Source: Micromonospora alfalfae (lineage in GTDB: Bacteria; Actinomycetota; Actinomycetes; Mycobacteriales; Micromonosporaceae). Taken from it: 64,000 nt of DNA. The translations under genes were made by a program, and so were the position numbers. Shown here in pieces: positions 8,997 to 18,006 of this stretch; position 1 is the stretch's first letter, and every line of letters starts with the position of its first letter. The stretch covers positions 1-64,000 of the forward strand of contig NZ_JAKKFH010000025.1 of assembly GCF_022230925.1 (NCBI RefSeq), read 5' to 3'. The notes beneath the pieces are model-generated. The model searched no databases. It was not told where the DNA came from and worked only from the letters and a program-made list of their open reading frames with translations.

Positions 8997-9647
8997 TCAC
9001 CGGGCTCCGCGTCGGCGGCGGAACACGAGGCCGGCCGCGAGGGCGGCGAGCAGCACCAGACCACCGAGCGCCCAGAACCACCAGCGACTGCCCGAATCGG
9101 ACCGCTCCGACGCCGCCGGCACAGTGGAGGCCGTCGAGCTGCCGGGGGTCGCCGACGCGGGGCCGGCGGAGGGTGCCCCCTCGGCCGACGCGGCAGCCGA
9201 GGGCGAGCCGGCCGGGTTGGTGCCGGCGGCAGCCGACGGCGAGGCGGACGGGTCGGCGGCGGTGCCGGTGGTGAGGGTGAACCGCACCTCGCCCTTCACC
9301 GGGTGCCCATCGGACGAGGCGAGCTGGTAGCCGACGATGTAGAGCCCGGCGGCGGCCGGCTTGAACGGCACCCGCACCCGACTGCCGTCGAAGGCGGGAG
9401 TCCCGCCAGCGACCACATTGTCCGGTCCGGTTATTGTGATCTTCGTCGTAGTCGGCGACGGCTTGGCGAGGAACCGCAGCTCGACCCGGGCTGGCGCCGA
9501 CGCCACGCGGGCGCCGTCGCGCGGGTTGCTGCCGGTCAGCTGGTTGTGGGCGGCAGCCGGAGTCGCCGGCACCAGAAACGACACACCGAACGCCACGCCG
9601 AACACCACTGGCATGACCCGCACCGTACGTGTAACCCTGCCCCCCAT
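8997..9647 (-). CDS. CopC-domain secreted, membrane-anchored protein
   Basis: A 216-residue protein with a signal peptide ending PATPAAA, so the mature chain would start at His34 (HNQL). An N-terminal His is the copper ligand in CopC-type domains. A second candidate ligand lies in SSDGHPVKGEVRF near residue 110. The CopC domain covers about residues 34-125, followed by a Ser/Ala/Pro/Gly-rich linker and one C-terminal transmembrane helix with an RRRR stop-transfer tail. The likely role is copper binding or trafficking at the outer membrane face. No CopD gene is adjacent. It diverges from the next gene across about 220 bp. Confidence 0.8.
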   Translation of the reverse strand: MGGRVTRTVRVMPVVFGVAFGVSFLVPATPAAAHNQLTGSNPRDGARVASAPARVELRFLAKPSPTTTKITITGPDNVVAGGTPAFDGSRVRVPFKPAAAGLYIVGYQLASSDGHPVKGEVRFTLTTGTAADPSASPSAAAGTNPAGSPSAAASAEGAPSAGPASATPGSSTASTVPAASERSDSGSRWWFWALGGLVLLAALAAGLVFRRRRGAR

Positions 9648-9866
9648 GAACCCCTCCGTAAGGGTACGATCCGCCCGCTGATCAAACGGCTCCTCATTAG
9701 TCGAGCAGAGATCGCAGATAGTTCCAATTACTGTTCTGAAAGCTGCAACTCATCGACGTTCTGCGGAGTCTGTAGGAGTGGACGCGACCATCCGGTCGAT
9801 GCCGCACCGGCAGATCGGTCCAGACGTCACGACGAAGCCATCCATCGAACGGGGCGAGGAGGCGGG

Positions 9867-10517
9867 ATGCTCCGACACATGAGGCGCTTGGTCGCCGCGT
9901 TGGCGGGCACGCTGGCGGTGGCACTGCTGGCGCTTGGCACCGCCGGCTCGGCCTCGGCGGCGCCGAAGCCGGCACCCGCCGGAGTGGACATCACCGGCAC
10001 CGGGCTGTCCGCGCCGCTGCGATTGCACGCGGACAAGGAGCCCGCCCTCGTGGGCGCGGTCATCGACCAGGTCAACTTCCTCGCCCGCACCGGCATGCCG
10101 ACCGGTCCGAAGGCAGCCAACCTCGGTCCGAAATACACCGTCGTGGTGCTCGCCGGCGAGACGCCGAAGCAGACCTACGACCTCTATCCCAAGGCGATCG
10201 GCGGCCCCCGCGTCTTCCGGCCGGCGAAGCAGCCGGACGGTCGCAAGACCAGCGCCGGCTGGTTCCTGGGTCGGCTCAGCATGTCCGAGACACTGCGCAC
10301 CGCCGGTGTGCCGCTGGAGCGGCAGTTCGACACGGTCAGCGGCGGCGCGGGCGGTGGCGAGCGAGTCCTCCCGGAGGACACGCTCGACCCGGCGAAGGAC
10401 CTCGACGAGGCGCTCGGCGACCTGCAACACCTGCTGCTGCTCAACGTCGGCGTGATGCTGACCATCACTGTCGGCCTCGCCGGGATCGCCCTGCTGATCC
10501 GCCGCCGCACGCGCTGA
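9867..10517 (+). CDS. Secreted, C-terminally membrane-anchored protein of unknown function
   Basis: A 216-residue protein I do not recognise. A signal peptide (residues 1-30, ending SASA) is followed by a soluble domain of about 150 residues, then one transmembrane helix (about 185-207) and an RRRTR tail, giving the same overall layout as its divergent CopC-like neighbour. The start ATG has GGCGAGGAGG upstream; the open frame further 5' runs through the neighbour's promoter and is ignored. Conserved-looking stretches include VLAGETPKQTYDLYPKAIGG. Shared topology hints at a common surface role, but that is only inference. Confidence 0.65.
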   Translation: MLRHMRRLVAALAGTLAVALLALGTAGSASAAPKPAPAGVDITGTGLSAPLRLHADKEPALVGAVIDQVNFLARTGMPTGPKAANLGPKYTVVVLAGETPKQTYDLYPKAIGGPRVFRPAKQPDGRKTSAGWFLGRLSMSETLRTAGVPLERQFDTVSGGAGGGERVLPEDTLDPAKDLDEALGDLQHLLLLNVGVMLTITVGLAGIALLIRRRTR

Positions 10518-10518
10518 G

Positions 10519-10569
10519 CTGACGTACTCGCTGAACTGACGTCGACGTACTCGCCGATCAGCGAGTACG
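10519..10569. repeat. Palindromic intergenic element, family D
   Basis: Perfect 14-bp inverted repeat, GACGTACTCGCTGA at 10519-10532 and its complement at 10556-10569. The centre holds another copy of GACGTACTCG (10542-10551). It starts 1 bp after the preceding gene's stop. No second copy was noticed in the window. Confidence 0.65.
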
Positions 10570-11223
10570 TCGGCGGTGCTCAGCACCAGCGGCGCGGTGG
10601 GCGCTCCCGGCGGATGGCCCTCGGCCGCGGTCGGACCGCGCCGTGCCGATGTGCCCCGGCCCAGCCGGGAAGTTCGCTGAGGCAACCAGCGGGAACGTCC
10701 GAGTCGGGCTCGGCGAGGCCGGTGGGCTCGGCAGAGCGCTGACGCGGCAGCACGGGCTCGTCATCGACGCGCCCGTGCAGTGGCTCCACCGGGTGCGATG
10801 GTGCGCCACCGACCGGCCGGCGGTGCTTGCCAGCCGCCTGCGGGTCGTGGTGCCCCGGCCGGCAGGGCTCGCCCTGGGCGCAGCCGTGCTCGGCCTCCCC
10901 GTGCGCCATCCCCGGTCTCCTCACGCTCGCCTCACCCTCGGATGCTCTCCCCGAGGTGCCCTGTCACCGTACTGGCCGGGACCGACGGGCCGCGCGCAGC
11001 GTACCCGGGGTCCGGACCGGCCGGTCCTGCTAGACGCCGCTTGAGCGCGGGAGCCGGTTACGCAGTTCACAGCTTCTTCTGGCGCCGTTCACCAGGGGCG
11101 TCACGGCCGAGGGCGCTCCGACGGTCGGTAAGGGTCCGCATACCCCTTTCGGCGCATGGCGGTGCGGTCGAGGTCCTCCCTCGGTGGGAGTTCGACGGGC
11201 GACGGCTGTGGTGGGATCGGAGC
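10570..11223. other. 650-bp stretch without a convincing gene
   Basis: Open frames of 80-130 codons exist on both strands (for example 10643-11044 plus and 10580-10924 minus), but their proteins are His/Arg/Pro-rich with no hydrophobic core pattern, and none has a clear ribosome binding site. No tRNA cloverleaf motif or strong hairpin was seen. The last part must hold the promoter of the histidine kinase gene. The stretch may be the remains of a lost gene. Confidence 0.4.
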
Positions 11224-12408
11224 ATGCGTGCGCCACCGTGGCTCGACTCTGGCACCCTCGGCCGCGACCTCGTGCTGGCCTGCGCGTCACTGGCCGGTGG
11301 CCTGGTGCTGCACGCCCTGGGTTGGCAACCACAGGTCCGTCCGGACGCGAACGTGCCGTCGGCGTTGTTCCTGCCGCCGCTGGTGGCGGTCTGCGTCGCC
11401 GTCGGCCTACGGCGGGTCGCACCACGCGCCAGCCTGGCCGTGGGGACCGGCGCGCTGGTGGTCGACACGGCGCTGGGCAGTTCGCTGGGCACGGTCCTGG
11501 TCTACACCCAGGTGCTCTACGACGCCTGCGTGTACGGCCCGCCCCGGCTGTGGCGGTGGTTGCTGCGGATCACCGTGGCGCTGAGCCTGCTCGGGGTGGT
11601 CGTTGGCGTGCTCGGGTACGGCCAGTGGCGCGGCGCGGCGCTCGGGGTGCTGGTGGTGCTCGCCGGGCTGCTGCCGGTCCTGACCGGCATCAGTGTGCGG
11701 CAGTACCGCGATCAGGCCGCCGCCGAGCGGGCGCGGGCCGAGCAGACCGCCCGGCTGGTCGAGTTGGACCGTCGGCAGGCGGTCAGCGCCGAACGGGCCC
11801 GGATGGCCCGGGAGCTGCACGACGTGGTCGCGAACCACCTCAGCGCGGTGGCCATCCACGCCACCGCCGTGCTCTCCGTGCCCGGCTTGGATCGCGGTCA
11901 GGTGGAGTCGGCGTTGCGGGTGATCAGGGAGAGCAGCGTGCAGGGCCTCGCCGAGATGCGTCAGATGATCGAGGTGTTGCGCGAGCCCGGGACCAGCGCC
12001 GACCCGGCCACGCCGGAGGTGGTCACCGCGCGGCTGGCCGAGGCGGACGGACTGGTCGACCGGGCCCGGGCGGCCGGCCTCGCGGTGCGGGTCCGAACCG
12101 ATGGCACGCCGGGCGCGTTGCCGGTGGGGGTGGACCTCGCCGCGTACCGGATCGTGCAGGAGTCGCTGACGAACGCGCTCAAGCACGGTACGGGTGAGGC
12201 GGAGCTGACGATCGCGTACCGGCCGGCCGAGGTGGTGCTGACCGTGGAGAACCCGGTGCGCTGGAGCGGGGCCGGGTTGCCGGGCGCCGGGGCCGGGCTG
12301 ATCGGCATGCGGGAGCGAGCCACACTGCTGGCCGGCCGGTTCACCGCCGGACCGCACGACGGCCGTTGGCAGGTGCGGGCGGCCCTGCCCACCGGGGAGG
12401 GCGGGTGA
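11224..12408 (+). CDS. Two-component sensor histidine kinase, NarL-system type
   Basis: A 394-residue kinase with four or five N-terminal transmembrane helices (about residues 15-160) and no large external sensor domain. A HisKA_3 dimerisation domain follows, with the phospho-acceptor in ARELHDVVANHLSAVAIH. The ATPase domain shows the N-box ESLTNALKHG and a glycine-rich G-box, GLIGMRERATLLAG. The start ATG is chosen because hydrophobic sequence begins there; the frame upstream is non-coding in character. The response regulator gene overlaps it by 4 bp. The signal is probably membrane-associated, but nothing nearby identifies it. Confidence 0.9.
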   Translation: MRAPPWLDSGTLGRDLVLACASLAGGLVLHALGWQPQVRPDANVPSALFLPPLVAVCVAVGLRRVAPRASLAVGTGALVVDTALGSSLGTVLVYTQVLYDACVYGPPRLWRWLLRITVALSLLGVVVGVLGYGQWRGAALGVLVVLAGLLPVLTGISVRQYRDQAAAERARAEQTARLVELDRRQAVSAERARMARELHDVVANHLSAVAIHATAVLSVPGLDRGQVESALRVIRESSVQGLAEMRQMIEVLREPGTSADPATPEVVTARLAEADGLVDRARAAGLAVRVRTDGTPGALPVGVDLAAYRIVQESLTNALKHGTGEAELTIAYRPAEVVLTVENPVRWSGAGLPGAGAGLIGMRERATLLAGRFTAGPHDGRWQVRAALPTGEGG

Positions 12409-13106
12409 CCGGGCCGGCGGGGCCACCGGACGACGCGGGCCCGGCGACGGTTCGGGTGGTGCTCGCCGACGACCAGCCGGCGGTACGGGCCGGACTGGCG
12501 ATGATCCTGAACGGCTCGGCGGGCGTCGAGGTGGTCGGCGAGGCGGCCGACGGGGACGCCGCGGTGCGCCTGTGCCGGGAGTTGCGCCCCGACGTGGCGG
12601 TGCTGGATGTGCGGATGCCGCGCCGGGACGGGATCTCCGCGACCCGGGCGATCGTCAGCGACGGGCTCGCCGACGTGCTGGTGCTCACCACCTTCGACCT
12701 CGACGAGTACGTCTTCGGGGCGTTGCGGGCCGGCGCGGCCGGGTTCCTGCTCAAGGACACCGACGCCGACGGCCTGGTCAGCGCGGTGCGGACGGTGGCG
12801 CGGGGTGACGGCTTCATCGCACCCACTGTGACCCGCCGGTTGATCACCGCGTTCGCGGCCACCGCGCCGGGCGCGTCGGCGGACGCCCGGGCCGCGCTGG
12901 GCACCCTCACTCCGCGTGAGCGCGACGTGCTGGCCTGCCTCGGGTTGGGCCTGTCCAACCAGCAGATCGCCGATCGACTGGTGCTGGCGGAGAGCACCAC
13001 CAAGACTCATGTGAGCCGGATCCTGGCCAAGCTGGACCTGCGCAGCCGGGTGCAGGCCGCGATCCTGGCCCAGGAGGTGGGCCTGCCCGCTCCCCCGCAG
13101 CCGTGA
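12405..13106 (+). CDS. NarL/LuxR-type response regulator
   Basis: A 233-residue partner of the kinase immediately upstream, whose stop codon overlaps its GTG start (GTGA). The receiver domain has the acidic pair in VLADDQ, the phospho-acceptor Asp in VAVLDVRMPR, and the T and K switch residues in LTTFD and LLKDT. The C-terminal LuxR helix-turn-helix runs from LTPRERDVLACL to THVSRILAKLDL. It is a DNA-binding transcription regulator with unknown targets. The adjacent FasR-type gene is separated by 84 bp and is probably a separate unit. Confidence 0.9.
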   Translation: MTGPAGPPDDAGPATVRVVLADDQPAVRAGLAMILNGSAGVEVVGEAADGDAAVRLCRELRPDVAVLDVRMPRRDGISATRAIVSDGLADVLVLTTFDLDEYVFGALRAGAAGFLLKDTDADGLVSAVRTVARGDGFIAPTVTRRLITAFAATAPGASADARAALGTLTPRERDVLACLGLGLSNQQIADRLVLAESTTKTHVSRILAKLDLRSRVQAAILAQEVGLPAPPQP

Positions 13107-13190
13107 GACGGGCCCGCTGGGCGCGCCGACAGTGGTCGGCGGACCGGTGCCGGCGTGGTTGGCCTGCTCACGACGTGTCAGGCTAGGGCG

Positions 13191-14456
13191 GTGAGCACGC
13201 CGGGCGGTGGGGAGCTGTCGGCCACGCTGCGCCGGATCGAACGATCGGCGGGGGCGTTGGCCACCTCCAGCGTGGCCCGGATGGACGAGACGCTCCCCTG
13301 GTTCCGGGCACTGCCGGCCGACCAGCGCTCCTGGGTGATGCTGGTGGCCCAGGCGGGCGCGAGGTCGCTGGTGCAGTGGCTGCGCGACGGCGGCGGAACG
13401 GCGGACAGCACCCAGGAGGTCTCGGACGAGGTCTTCGCCGCCGCCCCGCAGGCGCTGGCCCGGTCGATCACCCTCCAGCAGACCGTGGCGTTGATCAAGG
13501 TGACGATCGACGTGGTCGAGGAGCAGGTGGCGCATCTGGCCGCCGAGGGTGAGGAGCAGCAGCTACGCGAGGCGGTGCTGCGCTTCTCCCGGGAGATCGC
13601 GTTCTCCGCCGCCCGGGTGTACGCGCGGGCCGCCGAGTCGCGCGGCGCCTGGGACGCCCGGTTGCAGGCGCTGCTTGTCGACGCGCTGTTGCGCGGTGAC
13701 TCGCCGGACGTCCTGGCCAGTCGGGCCGCCGCGCTCGGCTGGGCGGACGCGCCGCCGGTGGCGGTGGCTGTCGGTCGGTCGCCCGGCGGTGAGGTCTCGG
13801 CGGTGCTGCACGTGGTCTACCGGCAGGCCCGCCGGATCGGCGTGGAGGTGATCGGCGGCGTCCACGGCGACCGGCTGGTCATCGTGCTGGGCGGCGCGCC
13901 TGACCCGCTGACCGCCACCGCGAAGCTGCTGAGCGCGTTCGGGGACGGCCCGGTGGTGGTCGGTCCCGCCGTACCGAGCCTCGACGAGGCGACCGAGTCG
14001 GCGCGGGCCGCGCTGTCCGGCTTTCGGGCCGCACCGGCCTGGCCGAGCGCGCCCCGGCCGGTGCCGGCCGCCGACCTGCTGCCGGAGCGGGCCCTCGCCG
14101 GCGACGCCGAGGCCCGTCGGCGGCTGCGTCACGATGTGTACGCGACGCTGGTGCGTGCCGGTGGGGAACTGCTGGCGACCCTGGACGCCTTCCTGGCCGC
14201 CGGTGGCACGCTGGAGAGCGCGGCCCGGGCACTGTTCGTGCACCCGAACACTGTCCGCTACCGGTTGCGGCGGATCGCCGAGGTGACCGGGTTCTCGCCA
14301 CTGTCGCCGCGCGACGCGTTCGCCCTCCAGGTCGCGCTGACAGTGGGTCGGTTGGATCCGGTCGCCCCGCTGGCCTCGGCGGTCCCGACTCAGACAATGA
14401 CCCCGGCTACCCGGAAATCCGCCCAAACAGAGGATGATCCCCGCCGATCTTTGTAG
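13191..14456 (+). CDS. fasR: PucR-family regulator of fatty-acid synthesis (FasR type)
   Basis: A 421-residue protein ending in the PucR C-terminal helix-turn-helix (ALFVHPNTVRYRLRRIAEVTGF). Its position directly upstream of fabD-fabH-acpP-fabF is conserved in Streptomyces and relatives, where the orthologue FasR activates the fab operon. The central region resembles the GGDEF-like sensory fold common in PucR proteins. The GTG at 13191 is preferred to the upstream start because the leading residues there look non-coding; spacing rules do not decide firmly. It is transcribed towards fabD with a 78-bp gap, so it may control that promoter in cis. Confidence 0.85.
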   Translation: MSTPGGGELSATLRRIERSAGALATSSVARMDETLPWFRALPADQRSWVMLVAQAGARSLVQWLRDGGGTADSTQEVSDEVFAAAPQALARSITLQQTVALIKVTIDVVEEQVAHLAAEGEEQQLREAVLRFSREIAFSAARVYARAAESRGAWDARLQALLVDALLRGDSPDVLASRAAALGWADAPPVAVAVGRSPGGEVSAVLHVVYRQARRIGVEVIGGVHGDRLVIVLGGAPDPLTATAKLLSAFGDGPVVVGPAVPSLDEATESARAALSGFRAAPAWPSAPRPVPAADLLPERALAGDAEARRRLRHDVYATLVRAGGELLATLDAFLAAGGTLESAARALFVHPNTVRYRLRRIAEVTGFSPLSPRDAFALQVALTVGRLDPVAPLASAVPTQTMTPATRKSAQTEDDPRRSL

Positions 14457-14459
14457 GAA

Positions 14460-14471
14460 ACCTCTAAAGGT
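14460..14471. promoter_or_regulatory. Possible FasR operator upstream of fabD
   Basis: A short dyad, ACCT-N4-AGGT, within an AT-richer patch just after the fasR stop and 64 bp before the fabD start. Location fits an activator site for the fab operon; the motif itself is weak and was found by eye. Confidence 0.25.
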
Positions 14472-14534
14472 CCTAGTGTGGTTTGGTCGAAGGCGGCACC
14501 GCGTTACCCGCCTTTATCCGGGAGAGTCATAGAC

Positions 14535-15461
14535 GTGCTCGCCGTACTTAGTCCCGGCCAGGGTTCTCAGAAACCCGGCTTCCTGACCCCCTGGCTCGAC
14601 CTGACCGGCACCGAGGCGCGGCTGCGCCACTGGTCGGCGCTGGCCGGGGTCGACCTGCTGCACCTGGGCACCGCCGCCGACGCCGACGAGATCAAGGACA
14701 CCGCCCGCACCCAGCCGTTGCTGGTCGCCGCGGCGTTGCTCGCGGCCGAGCACCTGCCGCTCGACGGCGTCGCACTCACCGCCGGCCACAGCGTCGGCGA
14801 GTTGGGTGCCGCCGCCCTGGCCGGTGTGCTCTCGGCCGACGCCGCGATCACACTGGCCGGCGTTCGCGGCCGGGAGATGGCCGCCGCGTGCGCGCTTGAG
14901 CCGACCGGAATGGCCGCGGTGCTCGGTGGTGACCCCGACGAGGTGATCGCCGCGATCGAGGCGAACGGGCTCTACCCGGCCAACCGCAACGGCGCCGGGC
15001 AGATCGTCGCCGCGGGCGCCCTGGACGGGCTGGACAAGCTCGCCGCCGCGCCGCCCGCCCGGACCCGGATCATCCGACTCCAGGTGGCCGGCGCGTTCCA
15101 CACCCCGTACATGGCTCCGGCCGAGACCGCGCTCGCCGCGGAGGCCGCCGGGATCACCCCCGCCGACCCGGCTCGGACCCTGCTGTCGAACCTCGACGGC
15201 ACCGCTGTCGACAACGGCGCGGCAATGGTGCAGCGCCTCGTTCGTCAGGTCACCGCGCCGGTGCGCTGGGACCTGTGCATGCGGACGCTGGCCGACCTCG
15301 GGGTCACCGGCGTGATCGAGCTGCCCCCGGCCGGCACCATCGCCGGCCTGGTCAAGCGGGAACTCAAGGGCGACGGCGCCCCGGAGATCGTCACCCTCAA
15401 CACCCCGGACGACCTGCCGGCCGCACGGGACCTGATCGCCCGTATCGGAGGTCGTTCATGA
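14535..15461 (+). CDS. fabD: Malonyl-CoA:ACP S-malonyltransferase
   Basis: A 308-residue enzyme that moves the malonyl group from CoA to acyl carrier protein, supplying extender units for type II fatty-acid synthesis. The N-terminal LSPGQGSQKPG motif and the nucleophile serine in GHSVGELGA are present, with GAFHTPYMAPA holding the catalytic His further on. The GTG start has GGGAGAG 9 nt upstream; the open frame further 5' is leader. It is the first gene of fabD-fabH-acpP-fabF and overlaps fabH by 4 bp (ATGA). Confidence 0.95.
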   Translation: MLAVLSPGQGSQKPGFLTPWLDLTGTEARLRHWSALAGVDLLHLGTAADADEIKDTARTQPLLVAAALLAAEHLPLDGVALTAGHSVGELGAAALAGVLSADAAITLAGVRGREMAAACALEPTGMAAVLGGDPDEVIAAIEANGLYPANRNGAGQIVAAGALDGLDKLAAAPPARTRIIRLQVAGAFHTPYMAPAETALAAEAAGITPADPARTLLSNLDGTAVDNGAAMVQRLVRQVTAPVRWDLCMRTLADLGVTGVIELPPAGTIAGLVKRELKGDGAPEIVTLNTPDDLPAARDLIARIGGRS

Positions 15462-16402
15462 CTGGCAGTCGCATCGTCTCGATGGGGCACTACCAGCCTT
15501 CCCGGGTGGTGACCAACGACGACATCGCCCAGCTCGTCGACACGAACGACGAGTGGATTCGCGACCGGGTCGGCATCGTCAGCCGGCGGATCGCCGACAG
15601 TGAGACGGTCGCCGACATGGCCGCCGCGGCTGCCGGCAAGGCGCTGGCCAACTCGGGCCTGACCGCCGCCGACATCGACCTGGTAGTGGTCGCCACCTGC
15701 TCCTCCATCGACCGCAGCCCCAACGTGGCCTGCCGGGTCGCCGGCAAGCTGGGCATCACCGCGCCGGGCGCGTTCGACCTCAACACCGCCTGCTCGGGCT
15801 TCGCGTACGCGCTGGGCACCGTCGACCACGCCATCCGGGCCGGGGCGTCGCGCAACGCGATCGTCATCGGCGCGGAGAAGCTGTCCGACTTCACCGACTG
15901 GACCGACCGCTCCACCTGCATCATCTTCGCGGACGGAGCCGGTGCCGCGGTGGTCTCCGCCACCGCCGACGACGAGCCGACCGGAATCGGCCCGGTCGTC
16001 TGGGGTTCGGTGCCGGACAAGAGCGACGCGGTCCGCATCGAGGGTTGGCGCCCGTACATCCAGCAGGAGGGGCAGGCGGTGTTCCGCTGGGCCACCACAG
16101 CGATCGCGCCGCTCGCGCTCCAGGCCTGCGAGCGGGCCGGGGTCGACCCGTCGGAGCTGGCCGCATTCGTGCCGCACCAGGCCAACGCCCGGATCATCGA
16201 CGGCATCGCCAAGCGACTCAACATCCCCGACGCGATCATCGCGAAGGACATCGTCGAGTCCGGCAACACCTCCGCGGCGAGCGTGCCGCTGGCCCTGTCC
16301 AAGCTCGTCGAGCGCCGGGAGGTGCCCTCCGGCGCACCGGTGCTGCTGTTCGGCTTCGGCGGTGGCCTGACCTATGCAGGTCAGGTCGTCCGCTGCCCCT
16401 GA
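15458..16402 (+). CDS. fabH: Beta-ketoacyl-ACP synthase III
   Basis: A 314-residue initiating condensing enzyme that joins an acyl-CoA primer to malonyl-ACP. The Cys-His-Asn triad is visible: Cys112 in NTACSGFA, His in VPHQANARI and Asn in ESGNTSAAS. In actinobacteria this enzyme typically accepts branched primers, setting iso/anteiso fatty acids; that is family knowledge. The ATG start lies inside the fabD stop (ATGA overlap), implying translational coupling. The C-terminal GFGGGLTYAGQV matches the family end. Confidence 0.96.
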   Translation: MTGSRIVSMGHYQPSRVVTNDDIAQLVDTNDEWIRDRVGIVSRRIADSETVADMAAAAAGKALANSGLTAADIDLVVVATCSSIDRSPNVACRVAGKLGITAPGAFDLNTACSGFAYALGTVDHAIRAGASRNAIVIGAEKLSDFTDWTDRSTCIIFADGAGAAVVSATADDEPTGIGPVVWGSVPDKSDAVRIEGWRPYIQQEGQAVFRWATTAIAPLALQACERAGVDPSELAAFVPHQANARIIDGIAKRLNIPDAIIAKDIVESGNTSAASVPLALSKLVERREVPSGAPVLLFGFGGGLTYAGQVVRCP

Positions 16403-16487
16403 TGACCCCCTCGGGCGCGTACGCGTCCAGGAGTGGCGGTCGGCGACGCCGGCCGCCGGAGAACCCCGATGAAAGGAACCAACCGCA

Positions 16488-16727
16488 ATGACCCGTGACG
16501 AGATCACCACCGGCCTCGCCGAGATCCTCGAAGAGGTTGCCGGGGTGAACCCGGACGACGTGGCCGAGGGGAAGTCCTTCACCGACGACCTCGACGTCGA
16601 CTCGCTCTCCATGGTTGAGGTAGTGGTCGCGGCCGAGGAGAAGTTCGGCGTCAAGATCCCGGACAACGAGGTGCAGAACCTCAAGACCGTCGGCGACGCA
16701 GTCAGCTACATCGCGGCGCAGTCCTGA
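16488..16727 (+). CDS. acpP: Acyl carrier protein
   Basis: A 79-residue acidic protein with the phosphopantetheine attachment serine at residue 39 in VDSLSMVEVV. It carries the growing acyl chain between FabD, FabH and FabF. AAAGGA lies 8-13 nt before the ATG. It is separated by 85 bp from fabH, the largest gap inside the operon, and by only 2 bp from fabF. Confidence 0.97.
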   Translation: MTRDEITTGLAEILEEVAGVNPDDVAEGKSFTDDLDVDSLSMVEVVVAAEEKFGVKIPDNEVQNLKTVGDAVSYIAAQS

Positions 16728-16729
16728 TC

Positions 16730-17956
16730 ATGAGTCGTCCAGACGTCGTCGTCACCGGGCTCGGCGCGACGACCCCGCTTGGCGGGGACGTCGCGTCGAC
16801 CTGGGACGCAATGCTCGCCGGCCGCTCCGGGGTGAGTGCCCTCACCCAGGAGTGGGCCGAGCAACTGCCGGTCCGGATCGCCGCCCAGTTGGCCGTGGAG
16901 CCGTCCGAGGTGCTGGACCGGGTCCGCCTGCGCCGCCTGGACCGCTCCGAGGCGATCGCGATCATCGCGGCGCAGCAGGCCTGGGCGGACGCCGGCCTCG
17001 CCGGTTCCGACCTGGACGGGGAGCGGTTGGCCGTCAGCGTCGGCTCCGGCATCGGCGGTGCCACCACTCTGCTCGCCCAGGACGACATCCTGGAGGCGTC
17101 CGGGCCACGGCGGGTCTCCCCGCACACCATCCCGATGCTGATGCCGAACGGTCCGGCCGCCTGGGTCGGGCTGGAGTTGGGCGCCAAGGCCGGCGTGCAC
17201 TCGGTGGCCAGCGCCTGCGCCACCGGCGCCGAGGCGATCGCCCTCGGCCTGGACATCATCCGCTCCGGCCGGGCCGACGTGGTGGTGGCCGGCGGCACTG
17301 AGGCGGTCATCCACCCCCTGCCGATCGCCGGATTCAGCTCGATGCGGGCCATGTCGACCCGCAACGACGACCCGGAGCGGGCCTCCCGCCCGTGGGACCG
17401 GGGCCGGGACGGCTTCGTCCTCGGCGAGGGCGCCGGCATCGTGGTGCTGGAGCGGGCCGAGCACGCCGCGGCCCGGGGTGCCCGGGTGTACGCGCGCCTC
17501 GCCGGCGCCGGCATCACCTCCGACGCGTACGACATCGTGCAGCCGCACGCCGAGGGCGAGGGCGCCATCCGGGCCATCGCCAAGGCGATCGCCGACGCGG
17601 ACGTGGCGAAGCGGGACATCGTGCACGTCAACGCGCACGCCACGTCGACCCCGGTCGGGGACATGCTGGAGATCGGTGGGCTGCACAAGGCGCTCGGCGA
17701 CCACCCGGTGCTGTCCGCGACGAAGTCGATGACCGGTCACCTGCTCGGTGCGGCCGGCGCGCTGGAGTCGATCGCCACCATCCTGGCGATCCGCGACAGT
17801 GTCGTCCCTCCGACGATCAACCTCGACGACCCGGAGCCAGGCCTCACCCTGGATGTCGCCGCGCACAAGGCCCGCCACATGGAGATCCCGGCCGCGTTGA
17901 ACAACGCGTTCGGCTTCGGCGGCCACAACGTGGCTCTCGTCTTCGCCCGCCCCTGA
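16730..17956 (+). CDS. fabF: Beta-ketoacyl-ACP synthase II
   Basis: A 408-residue elongating condensing enzyme of type II fatty-acid synthesis. The thiolase-fold active site Cys lies in ASACATGAEAI, and the two His residues in NAHATSTPVGD and KSMTGHLLGA. Gatekeeper-region and C-terminal FGFGGHNVAL motifs are typical. It is the last gene of the operon; its ATG follows the acpP stop by 2 bp. A strong terminator follows within 10 bp. Confidence 0.96.
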   Translation: MSRPDVVVTGLGATTPLGGDVASTWDAMLAGRSGVSALTQEWAEQLPVRIAAQLAVEPSEVLDRVRLRRLDRSEAIAIIAAQQAWADAGLAGSDLDGERLAVSVGSGIGGATTLLAQDDILEASGPRRVSPHTIPMLMPNGPAAWVGLELGAKAGVHSVASACATGAEAIALGLDIIRSGRADVVVAGGTEAVIHPLPIAGFSSMRAMSTRNDDPERASRPWDRGRDGFVLGEGAGIVVLERAEHAAARGARVYARLAGAGITSDAYDIVQPHAEGEGAIRAIAKAIADADVAKRDIVHVNAHATSTPVGDMLEIGGLHKALGDHPVLSATKSMTGHLLGAAGALESIATILAIRDSVVPPTINLDDPEPGLTLDVAAHKARHMEIPAALNNAFGFGGHNVALVFARP

Positions 17957-17963
17957 GATCCTG

Positions 17964-18002
17964 CGAAAGGGCCCCTCCTCGTCGAGAGGAGGGGCCCTTT
18001 CG
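17964..18002 (+). terminator. Terminator of the fab operon
   Basis: Perfect 17-bp inverted repeat (arms 17964-17980 and 17986-18002) with a 5-nt loop GTCGA, starting 8 bp after the fabF stop. It also lies just past the end of the convergent 72-codon gene, so it may work in both directions. Confidence 0.9.
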
Positions 18003-18006
18003 TCGT

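Noticed and set aside
10643..11044. 133-codon plus-strand ORF in the coding gap
   Set aside because: No ribosome binding site, biased composition, and no recognisable fold pattern.
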